Origin: Halorubrum sp. CSM-61
GTDB lineage: Archaea > Halobacteriota > Halobacteria > Halobacteriales > Haloferacaceae
NCBI RefSeq assembly: GCF_003781945.1
Contig: NZ_RJJW01000003.1
Coordinates: 406,366-470,365 of the forward strand
Direction: 5' to 3'
Length of the DNA: 64,000 nt
Of the stretch, positions 34,494-43,575 are shown piece after piece. Under the pieces are notes generated by a model. That model was given only the letters and a program-made list of their open reading frames with translations, was not told where the DNA came from and did no database searches. The stretch's first letter is position 1, and each line of letters starts with the position of its first letter. A program made the position numbers and the translations under genes.

Positions 34494-36011
34494 GTGCTAC
34501 GCAAGGACCTCCTGCGCGTCTCGCGGGCCGGCGGCGGCTACCGCCCCCGCTTCGCGACCCGCGAGCACCGCCCGCTCGCGGCGCGGGTGCTCGGGACCTT
34601 CGAGTCTCACGTCGGGGAGCGGCGCGGCGATCTCGACGACGCGCTGGCGGCGCTGGAGGCCGACGCCGCCGAGTCCGGCGGCGACTTCAAGCTCGTCCGC
34701 GGGCTCGCGGCCCTGGTCGAGCGCGAGTGCGAGTTCGAGACGCGGGCTCCCGTGCCGCCGCGTCGCGTTCGGCGGGCCGCGTTCGAGGCCGCGGAGGCGG
34801 TGGGCGTCGCGAGCGAGAGCGAGCGCGACGAGGCGGTCGACCGCGCCGCCGACGCGCTCGGGATCGGCTCCGGAGACGTGGAGGCGTCGCTGTACGCCGA
34901 CCGCGACGTCAACGAGGTCCTCGTCGACGCCGACGTGCGGTGGGACCCCGACTCCCTCCTCGAACAGTACGACCTCTCCCTGGCCCAGACCGCGCTCTTC
35001 GACGCCACCGAAGTCCGGGTACGGTCGAACGACCCGAAGCGGCTCGTCTCCGCGGTCAAGCGGCTTCGGCTGATGTACGAGATAGAGCAGACCCCCGAGG
35101 GCCGCGAACTGGTCGTCACCGGGCCCGACGCCTTGTTCTCGCGCACCCGTCGCTACGGGACCGCGTTCGCGAGACTGCTCCGGACCGTCGCGGAGTCGGC
35201 GGACTGGGAGTTGTCGGCGACGATCGACGACCGCGGGCGCGAGCGCACCATGCGCCTCTCCGACGGCGACGTGACGGTGCCGGGCGTCGAGCCGGTCGCG
35301 GAGCCCGACTTCGACAGCGGGGTCGAGGCCGACTTCGCCGGGCGGTTCCGCGGGCTCGACCTCGACTGGACGCTCGTCCGCGAGCCGGAGCCGCTCGAAA
35401 CCGGAACGCGGGTGATGATCCCCGACTTCGCGTTCGACTACGACCACGCCGATTTCCGACTGTTCTTCGAAGTCATGGGCTTTTGGACCCCAGAGTACGT
35501 CGAGAAGAAGCTCTCCCAGCTCGCGGACGTGGAGGACGTGGACCTGCTGGTCGCCGTCGACGAGAGCCTCGGCGTCGGCGAGGAGATCGCCGCGCGCGAC
35601 CACCGCGTGGTGAGCTACTCGGGGACCGTCCGCGTGAAGGAAATCGTCGACGTGTTGCGCGAGTACGAGGCCGAGTTCGTCGCCGACGCGGCCGCGGAAC
35701 TCCCGGAGTCGCTCTCGCCGGAGGCGGACGCGATCGGGCTCGACGAGCTCGCCGACGAGTACGGCGTGAGCGTCGAGGCGATCGAGGACAAGTCGTTCCC
35801 GGACCACGAGCGGATCGGTCGGACCCTCGTGCGCCCCGCGGTGTTGGAGGCGGCGGGCGAGGAACTGGAAGCGGGAATGGCACTCTCGGAAGCCGAGGCG
35901 GTCCTCGACGAGCGCGGGATCGACGACGCGAGCGCCGCGCTCTCGCGGCTCGGCTACCGCGTCGAGTGGGAGGGGCTCGGCGGCGGGACGGTGCGGGAGA
36001 AGAAGGAGTAG
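34494..36011 (+). CDS. DUF790 family nuclease, Bax1-type XPB partner
   Basis: 505 residues. DUF790 proteins such as Bax1 partner archaeal XPB helicase as a structure-specific nuclease in excision repair. The N-terminal domain begins MLRKDLLRVSRAGGGYRPRF. The nuclease-like C-terminal part contains VMIPDFAFDYDHADFRLFFEVMGFWTPEYVEKKLSQL, matching the conserved PDF...FEVxGFW acidic motif. A helical tail follows. Start is GTG 34494. In many archaea bax1 sits beside xpb; here the neighbours are thiC and an rRNA/tRNA methyltransferase pair and no XPB gene is in the window. Confidence 0.85.
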   Translation: MLRKDLLRVSRAGGGYRPRFATREHRPLAARVLGTFESHVGERRGDLDDALAALEADAAESGGDFKLVRGLAALVERECEFETRAPVPPRRVRRAAFEAAEAVGVASESERDEAVDRAADALGIGSGDVEASLYADRDVNEVLVDADVRWDPDSLLEQYDLSLAQTALFDATEVRVRSNDPKRLVSAVKRLRLMYEIEQTPEGRELVVTGPDALFSRTRRYGTAFARLLRTVAESADWELSATIDDRGRERTMRLSDGDVTVPGVEPVAEPDFDSGVEADFAGRFRGLDLDWTLVREPEPLETGTRVMIPDFAFDYDHADFRLFFEVMGFWTPEYVEKKLSQLADVEDVDLLVAVDESLGVGEEIAARDHRVVSYSGTVRVKEIVDVLREYEAEFVADAAAELPESLSPEADAIGLDELADEYGVSVEAIEDKSFPDHERIGRTLVRPAVLEAAGEELEAGMALSEAEAVLDERGIDDASAALSRLGYRVEWEGLGGGTVREKKE

Positions 36012-36031
36012 TCGGCGGTCGAACCGCGCGT

Positions 36032-36592
36032 CTACTCCACGACCGGCAGGTCCGCCCGGCTCCCCTTCGGAACCACCGATCGTAACTCGTCGTAGAGGTA
36101 CAGCCCGACCCCGATCGGTGCCGACTCGCCGGCGACCTCGTGGGTCGCGATCAGGTACCCCCAGTCGCCGTCCCACTCGGGGAGGTCCTGGTCGTCGCCG
36201 GCCACGAAGGCCACCGCCTGCTCGGGGTCGAGTTCGATCACGTTCTGCGTCGCGAGCCCCCCGAACCGGGTCGCCGCCCGAGTCGTCGGCTTCCAGTGTT
36301 CCTGTCGCGTCCGGAGGAAGGTCATCCCGATCGCCTCCACCGCGCTGGGGTCGGTCGCCTCGCCGTTGAAGATCCAGACCTTCCCCGCACCCTTCTCCCA
36401 GAAGGTGTACTCCTCGAAGGCGCTCGGGTCGATCCCGAACCGCTCCTCCCACCAGTCGATCACTTCTCGTCGGCTCGCGCGTCCCTCGACCTCGCGGTCG
36501 GCGGGGGTCTCGGGGAGGCGGTCGAACCGCTGGCCGTCGTTGGTGGCGGTCGGGGCGTCCGCCTCGCCGGCGGACTCGGCGTCGTCGCTCAT
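36032..36592 (-). CDS. Conserved partner of RsmB-type methyltransferase (DUF7122-like)
   Basis: 186 residues, soluble. ASRREVIDWWEERFGIDPSAFEEYTFWEKGAGKVWIFNGEATDP (about 42-86) and WDGDWGYLIATHEVAG resemble the RNA-binding C-terminal modules that accompany NOL1/NOP2/Sun methyltransferases. The DUF name is tentative. Its ATG overlaps the methyltransferase stop by 4 bases (ATGA), so the two are cotranslated and probably act on the same RNA. No catalytic motif of its own is seen. Confidence 0.8.
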   Translation of the reverse strand: MSDDAESAGEADAPTATNDGQRFDRLPETPADREVEGRASRREVIDWWEERFGIDPSAFEEYTFWEKGAGKVWIFNGEATDPSAVEAIGMTFLRTRQEHWKPTTRAATRFGGLATQNVIELDPEQAVAFVAGDDQDLPEWDGDWGYLIATHEVAGESAPIGVGLYLYDELRSVVPKGSRADLPVVE

Positions 36593-37539
36593 GCGCCCAC
36601 CTCTCCGTCGGCGGCCGCGGTCTCGTTGCCCTCCCCGCCGACCCGCAGCTTCGCGCAGAAGAACCCGCCCGTGTCGTTGTGGTGCGGGTAGACGCGGTGC
36701 GCGCGCGTCACCGACTCGTCGTAGGTCTCGCCGTCCCACTCCGTCACGCCGGGGACCGTGTCGAGCGGGAGGTCGAAGTCGAGTATCTCGCAGTCCTCGT
36801 TCGCGAGGACGTGGTCGAGCACCGCCTCGTTCTCCTCGGGCGCGAACGTGCAGGTGGAGTAGACCACGGTGCCGCCGGGGCGGGTCGCCTGCACGGCGCG
36901 GGCCAAGATTCCCTTCTGGATCCCGGCGACCGCGTGGACGTGATCGAGCGTCCACTGGTCGACCACGTCCGGGTTCTTGCGGCAGGTGCCCTCACACGAG
37001 CAGGGCGCGTCGACGAGGGCGCGGTCGAACTCGTCGAACGCGAGCGGCTTCGTCGAGAAGTTGCGCGCGTCCTGGTTCGTGACGATCGCGTTCGTGATCC
37101 CGAGGCGCTCGGCGTTGTGCCGGAGCGCGGAGAGCCGACCGAGGTTGTTGTCGTTGGCGACGACCGTCCCCTCGTCGCTCATCGCGTCGGCGATCTGGGT
37201 GGTCTTGCTGCCCGGCGCCGCGCAGGCGTCCCAGACGCGCTCGCCGGGTTGCGGATCGAGCGCGAGCCCTGGCAACACGGAGACCTCCTCCTGTCCGTGG
37301 GTCCAGCCGTGGACGTACGGCCAGTTCCCGCCGGGATTGCCCTCGGGGAGCCGGAAGAGGCCGTCGTGCCAGTCGACGGGCTCGTAGGCCACGCCCTCGT
37401 CGTCGAAGGCCTCGCGGACCCGGGCCGGCGAGGCCGCCATCTCGTTCACGCGGACGACCGACGGCAGCGGCCGGTCGCAGGCCGCGCGGAACGCCGCCGC
37501 GTCGTCGACGAGCGGCTCGTACCGCTCTAACGGATTCAT
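36589..37539 (-). CDS. RsmB/NOP-family RNA (cytosine-C5) methyltransferase
   Basis: SAM-dependent m5C methyltransferase acting on rRNA or tRNA; 316 residues. The SAM site is WDACAAPGSKTTQIADAM (about 123-140). Catalytic motif IV is VDAPCSCEGTCRKNP, with the Pro-Cys pair and extra cysteines. Motif VI is VVYSTCTFAPEENE, carrying the nucleophilic Cys. Start ATG 37539 (MNPLERYEPLV) after discarding a weak upstream extension. Operon with the DUF7122-like protein downstream. The exact target base cannot be told. Confidence 0.92.
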   Translation of the reverse strand: MNPLERYEPLVDDAAAFRAACDRPLPSVVRVNEMAASPARVREAFDDEGVAYEPVDWHDGLFRLPEGNPGGNWPYVHGWTHGQEEVSVLPGLALDPQPGERVWDACAAPGSKTTQIADAMSDEGTVVANDNNLGRLSALRHNAERLGITNAIVTNQDARNFSTKPLAFDEFDRALVDAPCSCEGTCRKNPDVVDQWTLDHVHAVAGIQKGILARAVQATRPGGTVVYSTCTFAPEENEAVLDHVLANEDCEILDFDLPLDTVPGVTEWDGETYDESVTRAHRVYPHHNDTGGFFCAKLRVGGEGNETAAADGEVGA

Positions 37540-37654
37540 GGCGCCCCTTGCGCGCCGGACGGTTAGTCGGTTTCGGGACGGGGGCGAGCGACCGCCCCAC
37601 GCGGTCGCCACCTCGCGCCGTACCTTTAGGTCGCTGCCCGGCGTACGCGAACGC

Positions 37655-38395
37655 ATGGCACGCATCTCCGTACTCGACGACGAGGTGTCGTTAGACGAGC
37701 CGACGCTGGTGGAGGGGTTCCCCGGCGTCGGCCTCGTCGGCAAGATCGCGACCGATCATATGATCGAGGCCCACGAGATGGTCCACTACGCGAACGTCCA
37801 CTGCGACGGGCTCCCGCGGGTGGCCGTCTACCGCGAGGACGATCGGGCGGTGACGACGCCCGTGCGGCTGTACGCCGACGAGGAGCGCGACCTCGTCGCG
37901 CTCCGCAGCGACGTACCGGTGAACCCCGGCGCCGCGACCGAGGTCGCCGGCTGCCTGGAGAGCTGGTTCGCGGAAACCGGGGTATTCCCGATCTTCCTCT
38001 CCGGGCTGGGGCGCGAGAAGGGGGAGGCGCCGCCGGCGGTTTACGGAATCGCGACCGGGAACGGCGGCGAGGCCCTCGATCGCGCCGACGTCGAGGACCC
38101 GCCCGAGGCCGGGCTCGTCTCCGGGCCGACGGGCGCGATGCTCGCGGAAGCCCTGGAGCGCGACCGCGACGCGGTCGGACTCGTCGTCGAGTCGGACCCG
38201 CAGTTCCCCGACCCCGAGGCCGCGCGGATCCTCATTCAAAAGGGGATCGACCCGATCGCGGGGACCGAAACGCCGACCGACGGGCTCGTCGACCAGGCGG
38301 GCGAGATCCGGGAGGCGAAGCAGGCGTTCGCGAAGCGGATGCAAGAGGCGACCGAGGAGAGTTCGCAGGCGGAGCCGCTGAAGATGTTCCAGTGA
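37655..38395 (+). CDS. PAC2-family proteasome-assembly-chaperone-like protein
   Basis: 246 residues, cytosolic. LVEGFPGVGLVGKIATDHMIE (about 18-38) is the PAC2 family signature; FPIFLSGLGREKGEAPPAVYGIATG follows. Archaeal homologues are thought to help assemble the 20S proteasome, though direct evidence is limited. Start ATG 37655 with a TATA-like CCTTTAGG about 31 bases upstream. The C-terminal 40 residues form a charged helix (EIREAKQAFAKRMQEATEE). Confidence 0.87.
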   Translation: MARISVLDDEVSLDEPTLVEGFPGVGLVGKIATDHMIEAHEMVHYANVHCDGLPRVAVYREDDRAVTTPVRLYADEERDLVALRSDVPVNPGAATEVAGCLESWFAETGVFPIFLSGLGREKGEAPPAVYGIATGNGGEALDRADVEDPPEAGLVSGPTGAMLAEALERDRDAVGLVVESDPQFPDPEAARILIQKGIDPIAGTETPTDGLVDQAGEIREAKQAFAKRMQEATEESSQAEPLKMFQ

Positions 38396-38428
38396 GGATC
38401 GGCCTCGATTTCGGCCGGAGGCGACCCG

Positions 38429-39781
38429 TCAGTCCCCGTCCTCGAGCTCGTCGAGGATCGGCCGGTACTTGAGCTGGACCTCGTCCCACTCGCGGTCGGG
38501 GTCGGAGTCGGCGACGAGCCCGACGCCGGCGAAAAGGGTCGCGCGGCGAGGGGTCGCCACCGCGGACCGGATCGCGACCGCGAACGCGCCGTTGCCGGCG
38601 GCGTCGATCCAGCCGACCGGCGCGGCGTACCAGCCGCGGTCGAACGGCTCCGTGTCGTGGATCGTCTCCAGCGCGCGGTCCGGCGGGAGCCCGCCGACCG
38701 CGGGGGTGGGGTGAAGCGCCTCGACGAGGTCGAGGACGTGACGGTCCGCGTTCAGCTCGGCCGTGATCGGGGTGTGGAGGTGCTGGACCGTGGCGAGCCG
38801 CCGGACGCGGCGCTCGCCCGCGGAGATAGAGGCCGCGAACGGCTCCAGCTGCTCGCGGACCGTGTCGGCGACGAGCTCGTGTTCGTGGACGTTCTTGGCG
38901 TCGTCCAGCAGCTCCTGCGCGAGCCACTCGTCCTCGGTCGGCGTCTCTCCGCGACCGGTCGTCCCCGCGAGCGCGTCGGTCTCGACGGTGCGGCCGCGCA
39001 GCGCGACCAGCCGCTCCGGAGTCGCGCCGAAGAAGGCGCTCCCACCGGCGTCGGGCTCGAAGTAGTACCGGTGACAGTCCGGGTACTTCTCCGCGAGCCG
39101 GTCGAGCGTCGCCGCGCGGGGGAATTCCGCGGCGAGGTCCGCCTCCAACGCCTGCGCGAGCACCACCTTCCGCAGGTCGCCGCCGCGGATCCGGTCGACC
39201 GCGGCCTCGACGCTCTCGCGCCACGCCTCGCGGCTCGTCGTCCGGCGGGTCGCCGCGATTCCGGGCCGCGGCGGGCGGTCTTCGGCCGAGATGCCCGACG
39301 GCCCCCCGAGTCCCACGAGCCGATCGCGTTCCTCGGCGAGACGCTCCTCGACCGCGTCGGGGGCGGCGTCGTCGCCCACCGCGTTCACCGTGAGCCACGC
39401 GCCGTTGTCCGCGAACGTGACCTGCACGCGCGGGAGCACGAATCGCGCCTCGGGGAACGGCCCCCAGGGGTCGCCGTCACAGCCTCCTTCGTGGAAGGCG
39501 AATCCGCCGAACAGGCGCGGACGGGCGGCCTCGGTCCCGGCGTGGACGTCGCCGGAGTCGAACAGGTCGTCCGCACCGGCCCGGATCTCGGCGAACCGGG
39601 CCGGGCCGCTCGCGGTCAGCGTCGCGGCTGCGCCGCTGGCGAGCACGAGCGCGTCGTCGGGGGCGTTCCACGTCGTCCGCGGCGCCGGGAGCGCGTCGAA
39701 GGCGGCCGCGAACGCGGGCCTGTCGATCCCGGTCGTCCGGCTGACGAGAGTCGCCGTCGGGGACGAACGCACCCGTTCCAT
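38429..39781 (-). CDS. menF: Isochorismate synthase MenF
   Basis: Converts chorismate to isochorismate, the entry to menaquinone; 450 residues. The chorismate-binding domain (about 190-450) shows GGDLRKVVLAQALE, the catalytic region ALAGTTGRGETP, KNVHEHELVADTVREQL, TPAVGGLPPDRAL, RGWYAAPVGWID and the metal-site AGVGLVADSDPDREWDEVQLK. The N-terminal domain holds no extra motif. A minus-strand TATA-like GATAAAGG lies about 30 bases before the ATG. The other men genes do not adjoin it, but a menE-like gene lies 7 kb away. Confidence 0.93.
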   Translation of the reverse strand: MERVRSSPTATLVSRTTGIDRPAFAAAFDALPAPRTTWNAPDDALVLASGAAATLTASGPARFAEIRAGADDLFDSGDVHAGTEAARPRLFGGFAFHEGGCDGDPWGPFPEARFVLPRVQVTFADNGAWLTVNAVGDDAAPDAVEERLAEERDRLVGLGGPSGISAEDRPPRPGIAATRRTTSREAWRESVEAAVDRIRGGDLRKVVLAQALEADLAAEFPRAATLDRLAEKYPDCHRYYFEPDAGGSAFFGATPERLVALRGRTVETDALAGTTGRGETPTEDEWLAQELLDDAKNVHEHELVADTVREQLEPFAASISAGERRVRRLATVQHLHTPITAELNADRHVLDLVEALHPTPAVGGLPPDRALETIHDTEPFDRGWYAAPVGWIDAAGNGAFAVAIRSAVATPRRATLFAGVGLVADSDPDREWDEVQLKYRPILDELEDGD

Positions 39782-39861
39782 TGCCGATCGATCGGGTCCG
39801 GGGAACCTTTATCCTGACTATCCGGAACGTTCGCGGCCGCGGGGGCGAGTGCGGGTGGGGT

Positions 39862-40479
39862 TCAGCTGTACCGCTCTTCGTTCCACGGGTTCGCGGTGTC
39901 GCTGTAGCCGCGCTTCTCCCAGTAGCCGAGCTCCTTCTCAGTGAGGAACTCGACGCCCGAGACCCACTTCGCTCCCTTGTACGCGTACTTGTGCGGCGTG
40001 ACGACGCGGATCGGGCCGCCGTGGTCGGCGGGGAGGTCGTCGCCGTCGAACCCGTACGCGAACAGCACGCCCTCGCGGGCGCACTCCTCCAGCGAGAGGT
40101 TCGTCGTGTAGCCGTCCAGCGCGTGGAAGAGGACGTGGTCGGCGTCGTCTCGGACGCCCGCGCGCTCGACGATCTCCTCGAACTCGACCCCGGTGAACGC
40201 GCAGTCGAACTTGCTCCAGCCGGTCACGCAGTGGAAGTCCTGTCGCTGGGTCACCGCGGGGAGCTCGCGGAAGGCGGAAAGCGAGTACGAGAGCGGCTCC
40301 TCGACGGCCCCCCACACCTCGAACTCGAACGTCTCCGGGTCCCACGATGGCGTTCCGCTCTTCGAAAGCACCGGGAAGCGGTCGGTCTCGCGCTGTCCCG
40401 GGGGGAGCCGATCGTCGCCGTACTCGCGGTAGAGGTCCGTGAGGTCCTCGATCGAGTCGGTCTCGGCGGCTTCGGTCAT
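39862..40479 (-). CDS. Sulfite oxidase-like molybdopterin oxidoreductase (YuiH-type)
   Basis: 205 residues comprising the Mo-cofactor-binding SUOX fold alone. The molybdenum-ligating cysteine is in DFHCVTGWSKFDCAFTGVEF (about 84-103). PIRVVTPHKYAYKGAKWVSG is the standard C-terminal cofactor segment. It lacks a haem domain and any signal peptide, so it is a cytosolic oxidoreductase of unknown substrate, possibly sulfite or sulfoxide. Monocistronic. Upstream 40480-40714 is an AT-rich spacer holding the next gene's promoter. Confidence 0.88.
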   Translation of the reverse strand: MTEAAETDSIEDLTDLYREYGDDRLPPGQRETDRFPVLSKSGTPSWDPETFEFEVWGAVEEPLSYSLSAFRELPAVTQRQDFHCVTGWSKFDCAFTGVEFEEIVERAGVRDDADHVLFHALDGYTTNLSLEECAREGVLFAYGFDGDDLPADHGGPIRVVTPHKYAYKGAKWVSGVEFLTEKELGYWEKRGYSDTANPWNEERYS

Positions 40480-40679
40480 GGTCCCCTCTACGTCTCGGCG
40501 TCACCTATGGATGTCGCTCTCGGGGCGACGAGTGACGGACGCGGTCCGGAGAGCGCCTCACAGAACTGTTAGAAGTTCTCCACGAATTTCGATATTTGAA
40601 AGTAGAGTTCTAAAAATCAAAATTAGGGTTCCAATAACGCCCGAAATCGGTTTCTAATAGCCGTAGCATCGACGCCACA

Positions 40680-40687
40680 TTTATATA
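40680..40687 (+). promoter_or_regulatory. TATA box of the RHH protein gene
   Basis: TTTATATA, 28-35 bases before the ATG at 40715. Confidence 0.6.
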
Positions 40688-40714
40688 CCCATTCCCATTA
40701 CTCCCGGACAGGAA

Positions 40715-40930
40715 ATGCCACAAGTAGAGATTACCGTGCCGGAGCATCTGGAGATGCAGATCGCTCAGATGGTCGAGCAGGGGGAGTTCCTCAACCGCGA
40801 AGAGGCGGTCGAAGAGCTCCTTTCGACGGGCATAAAGGCGTTCAAGACGAGCGGTCCGCGAGACGAGGAGGACTCCGGCGGGTTCGAAGACGAGGGCATG
40901 ATGGGCCACGAGGACGAGTACGTCTTCTGA
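40715..40930 (+). CDS. Small ribbon-helix-helix (CopG-like) protein
   Basis: 71 residues. The beta strand MPQVEITVPEHLEMQIAQMV, then a helix, then NREEAVEELLSTGIKAF form the RHH fold that binds DNA as a dimer. An acidic tail follows (DEEDSGGFEDEGMMGHEDEYVF). It is probably a transcription factor of unknown target. No toxin gene adjoins it. The 232 bases downstream (40931-41162) hold only GC-rich inverted-repeat-like sequence and the next promoter. Confidence 0.85.
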   Translation: MPQVEITVPEHLEMQIAQMVEQGEFLNREEAVEELLSTGIKAFKTSGPRDEEDSGGFEDEGMMGHEDEYVF

Positions 40931-41162
40931 GGGAACGAACCGCTCCGTTCCGGTCGGTTCCGATCGTTCCTCTGATTCCGATCGCCCGTCCGAGATCGAA
41001 CCCGCCACGGTGTTTTCGTCCGCGTCGTCCTCGCGCCGTCCCCGTATTGTCCCCGTCCCCCAATTCGTTCCGAGCGGTTCGGTCGTGCGGATCGAAACGC
41101 TGCAGAACCGTGCGTATACCCCTCAACAACGCTTAAAGGGTACACGGCCCGTAGCAAGGGGC

Positions 41163-41441
41163 ATGCACAAAGACGAGCTCCTCGAACTCCACGAGCAGAT
41201 GGTGACGATCATGGAGCACTTCCGCAACCACGAGACCGTGGACGCCTCGCTTTTCGACCCGTACGACGAGCTCGACGTCGATCCCTCCCACGTCCACAAA
41301 TCGAAGAGCGAACACAAACACGCCGTGTTCGTGCTCGGCAACGCCCTCGCGAACGCGATGAGCGAAGACGAGTTCTCCCCCGCCGGTCGCGTCGGCAAGC
41401 GGATGGAGGAGCTCGCCGACGACGCCGAAAGCAAGATCTGA
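41163..41441 (+). CDS. UPF0058 family protein
   Basis: 92 residues, helical. MHKDELLELHEQMVTIMEHFR, then DVDPSHVHKSKSEHKHAVFVLGNALANAM and RVGKRMEELADDAESKI, are the conserved UPF0058 pattern. Function unknown; the family is widespread in Euryarchaeota. Start ATG 41163, since upstream residues are not conserved in character. TATA-like GCTTAAAGGG at 41131-41140. Confidence 0.9.
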   Translation: MHKDELLELHEQMVTIMEHFRNHETVDASLFDPYDELDVDPSHVHKSKSEHKHAVFVLGNALANAMSEDEFSPAGRVGKRMEELADDAESKI

Positions 41442-41537
41442 GCCGACGGTAGCCCGGAGCCGAATCGGTCGGGGTGGGCGCGACCGAAACCGAGGTGCCC
41501 CGCGAACCCTTAAGCGCCCGGCCGCCTCCCCACCAAC

Positions 41538-43496
41538 ATGGTCGCGGAGGCGCTCTCGTCCGACACCGCTCACCTCGTCGCCGGCGGCGCTCTCGTCGCC
41601 CTCGCGCTCGCTCTCGTGTATCGGGCCGACAGGCCGCGGGGCGCGTGGACCCGAGCGCTTCGCTCCCGGTTCCTCTTCGGCGTCCCATGGGGGACGCTCG
41701 TCGCGATCGCCGCGGTCGTCGCGGTGTACCTGTTCGTGCAGAGCGGGCTGGAGAACCCGAACCGGCCCGTCGTGATCCCCTTCCGGTCGTGGTCGTACTT
41801 CTACCCGGAGGGGATGCTCTGGTCCGGGCTCGCGCACTCCGGACGCGGGCACATCACCGGCAATCTCCTGTCGACGCTCGTCGCCGGCGCGCTGGCCGAG
41901 TACGCCTACGGGCACTTCCCCGGCGGCCGCGACGTCGACGACGGGACCGATGCGAACCGCGGAACCGTGCGGTCGGTGCTCCCGTCGGTCGGCTCGCGGT
42001 CGTCGATCGAGTCGTCGGCCGCCGCCCTCTCCCTCGCCTCGCTTCGAGAGTCGCTCTCCGATCCCGCCTCGCTTCGAGAGTCGCTCTCGATCGGGAGGTT
42101 CTCCGTCGGGTCGTTCTCCCGTAAATCGGTCTCCCGCGAATCGCTCTCTCGCGGAGCGCTCTCCGCGAACCCCTACGCCCGGGCGTTCGTCGTCGTTCCG
42201 GGGGCGATGCTGGCGTTCGGCGTCCTCTCGTCGCTGTTCGCGCTCGGCCCGGTGATCGGCTTCTCGGGCGTGGTGTTCGCGCTCTGGGGGTTCGCGCTCG
42301 TCTTCTACCCGATCGGGACGCTCGCCGGGCTCGCCGGGGCGACGCTGGTTAACGTCGCCTACCGGGCGATCCGGGATCCGGTGGTGGTCTCGGAGGCCAG
42401 CGGGTCGTACGGTCCGCCGAGCTGGGCGAACATCGCGATACAGGGGCACGCTATCGGGCTGATCGGGGGGATCCTCGCCGCGGTGTGGCTCGTCCGGCGG
42501 CGGCGGAGCTCGGAGAACGCGGGGAACGCGTCCTCCGCGTCTGACGCGCTTCCCGCGTGGATCGATCCGCAGTCCGGGACGAGCGCGCTCGTCGCGTTCG
42601 GCGCGATCCTGCTGTTCGGCGCGTCTCGCCGGCTCTGGGCCGTCTACTGGTACCTCGGGGACGAGCGGTTCGAGATGTACCGCGCGATCGGACTCGGGCT
42701 GCTCGCGGTCCTCGCGGCGATCGTCGCGCTCGCGGTCGCCGGGCGCGACGAGCCGATCCGACCGGACCTCGCGGTTCCCGAACCGGAGACGATACGGGAG
42801 GGGATCCGGTCCGTGACGCCCGCCGCGGTCGGCCTCCTGTTACTCGTCGCGGCGCTGGCGGTCGTGGCCGGCCCGGGGATCGGTCCGAACCTCGTCGCCG
42901 TCGACGACGACGAGCTCCCCGGCGACCCGGTCGAGGTCGAAGGGTATCAGGTGACGTACGCCGAGAACGTCGAGAATCGGGTGGTGAGCGTCGTCGAACT
43001 GGAGGCGTTCGGCCGGACGACGAGCGTCAACACCTCCGGGGTGATCGTGGCGAACGCCGACCGGGAGATCTGGACCACGGCGGTCTCGAAGGGGAACCTC
43101 GCGTTCTGGGGGTACCGCGCGGTCGACGTGGGCGGAACCGGCTGGCGCGAGACCGTCTGGGTCCAGCGCACCGGGTGGGTGGCGGCCAACGGCGGCCCGA
43201 CCTACCGGGTCGACGCGGTGCGCGACGAGACGCGCACGACGCTGTACGCGAGCGAGTCGGTGCGGGCGGAGCCCCGGATCGACGGTCGGAACGTTACCGT
43301 GGCCGCCGTCGACGGCGGGTTCGAGCTGCGGGTAGACGGGGGCGAAGAGACCGAGACCGCACCGCTCCCGGCGGCGAACGAGTCGGTGACACTGCGTGGG
43401 GTCGCGTTCATCCGGGAGGGCGACGCGGTGTTCGCGGAGCGCGGGGAGACGCGGGTGCGGATCGCTGAGCGGGAGACGTACGAGGGGCGGCAGTGA
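41538..43496 (+). CDS. Rhomboid-family intramembrane serine protease with Ser-rich insert and C-terminal extension
   Basis: 652 residues, cytoplasmic membrane. The TM2 histidine/asparagine motif is GRGHITGNLLSTLVAGALAEYAYG (with HxxxN). The catalytic serine is in VIGFSGVVFALWGF (GxSG). The catalytic histidine is in QGHAIGLIGGILAA. Between TM2 and the serine lies a soluble insert of about 70 residues with duplicated ASLRESLS units (identical 23-mers at 42036-42058 and 42066-42088). After further helices a roughly 190-residue extracytoplasmic-looking domain (from about 460) has no recognised family. Typical rhomboids are 200-300 residues. Confidence 0.85.
   Translation: MVAEALSSDTAHLVAGGALVALALALVYRADRPRGAWTRALRSRFLFGVPWGTLVAIAAVVAVYLFVQSGLENPNRPVVIPFRSWSYFYPEGMLWSGLAHSGRGHITGNLLSTLVAGALAEYAYGHFPGGRDVDDGTDANRGTVRSVLPSVGSRSSIESSAAALSLASLRESLSDPASLRESLSIGRFSVGSFSRKSVSRESLSRGALSANPYARAFVVVPGAMLAFGVLSSLFALGPVIGFSGVVFALWGFALVFYPIGTLAGLAGATLVNVAYRAIRDPVVVSEASGSYGPPSWANIAIQGHAIGLIGGILAAVWLVRRRRSSENAGNASSASDALPAWIDPQSGTSALVAFGAILLFGASRRLWAVYWYLGDERFEMYRAIGLGLLAVLAAIVALAVAGRDEPIRPDLAVPEPETIREGIRSVTPAAVGLLLLVAALAVVAGPGIGPNLVAVDDDELPGDPVEVEGYQVTYAENVENRVVSVVELEAFGRTTSVNTSGVIVANADREIWTTAVSKGNLAFWGYRAVDVGGTGWRETVWVQRTGWVAANGGPTYRVDAVRDETRTTLYASESVRAEPRIDGRNVTVAAVDGGFELRVDGGEETETAPLPAANESVTLRGVAFIREGDAVFAERGETRVRIAERETYEGRQ
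42036..42088 (+). repeat. Direct 23-bp repeat, period 30, inside the rhomboid gene
   Basis: Identical 23-base stretches at 42036-42058 and 42066-42088 encode tandem ASLRESLS units in the loop between the rhomboid catalytic helices. More degenerate ESLS/KSVS units follow. Confidence 0.85.
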
Positions 43497-43575
43497 GGTG
43501 ACCCGGTGCTGTTTGGATCTACTTCTTCAGACGGACTCTTTCCGAAACGATTGGTCGCTGAAGGTGCTTCTTGAG

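Noticed and set aside
36032..36955. Longer start for the DUF7122-like protein
   Set aside because: The extension overlaps the methyltransferase in another frame. The ATG at 36592 with the 4-base overlap is the typical coupled start.
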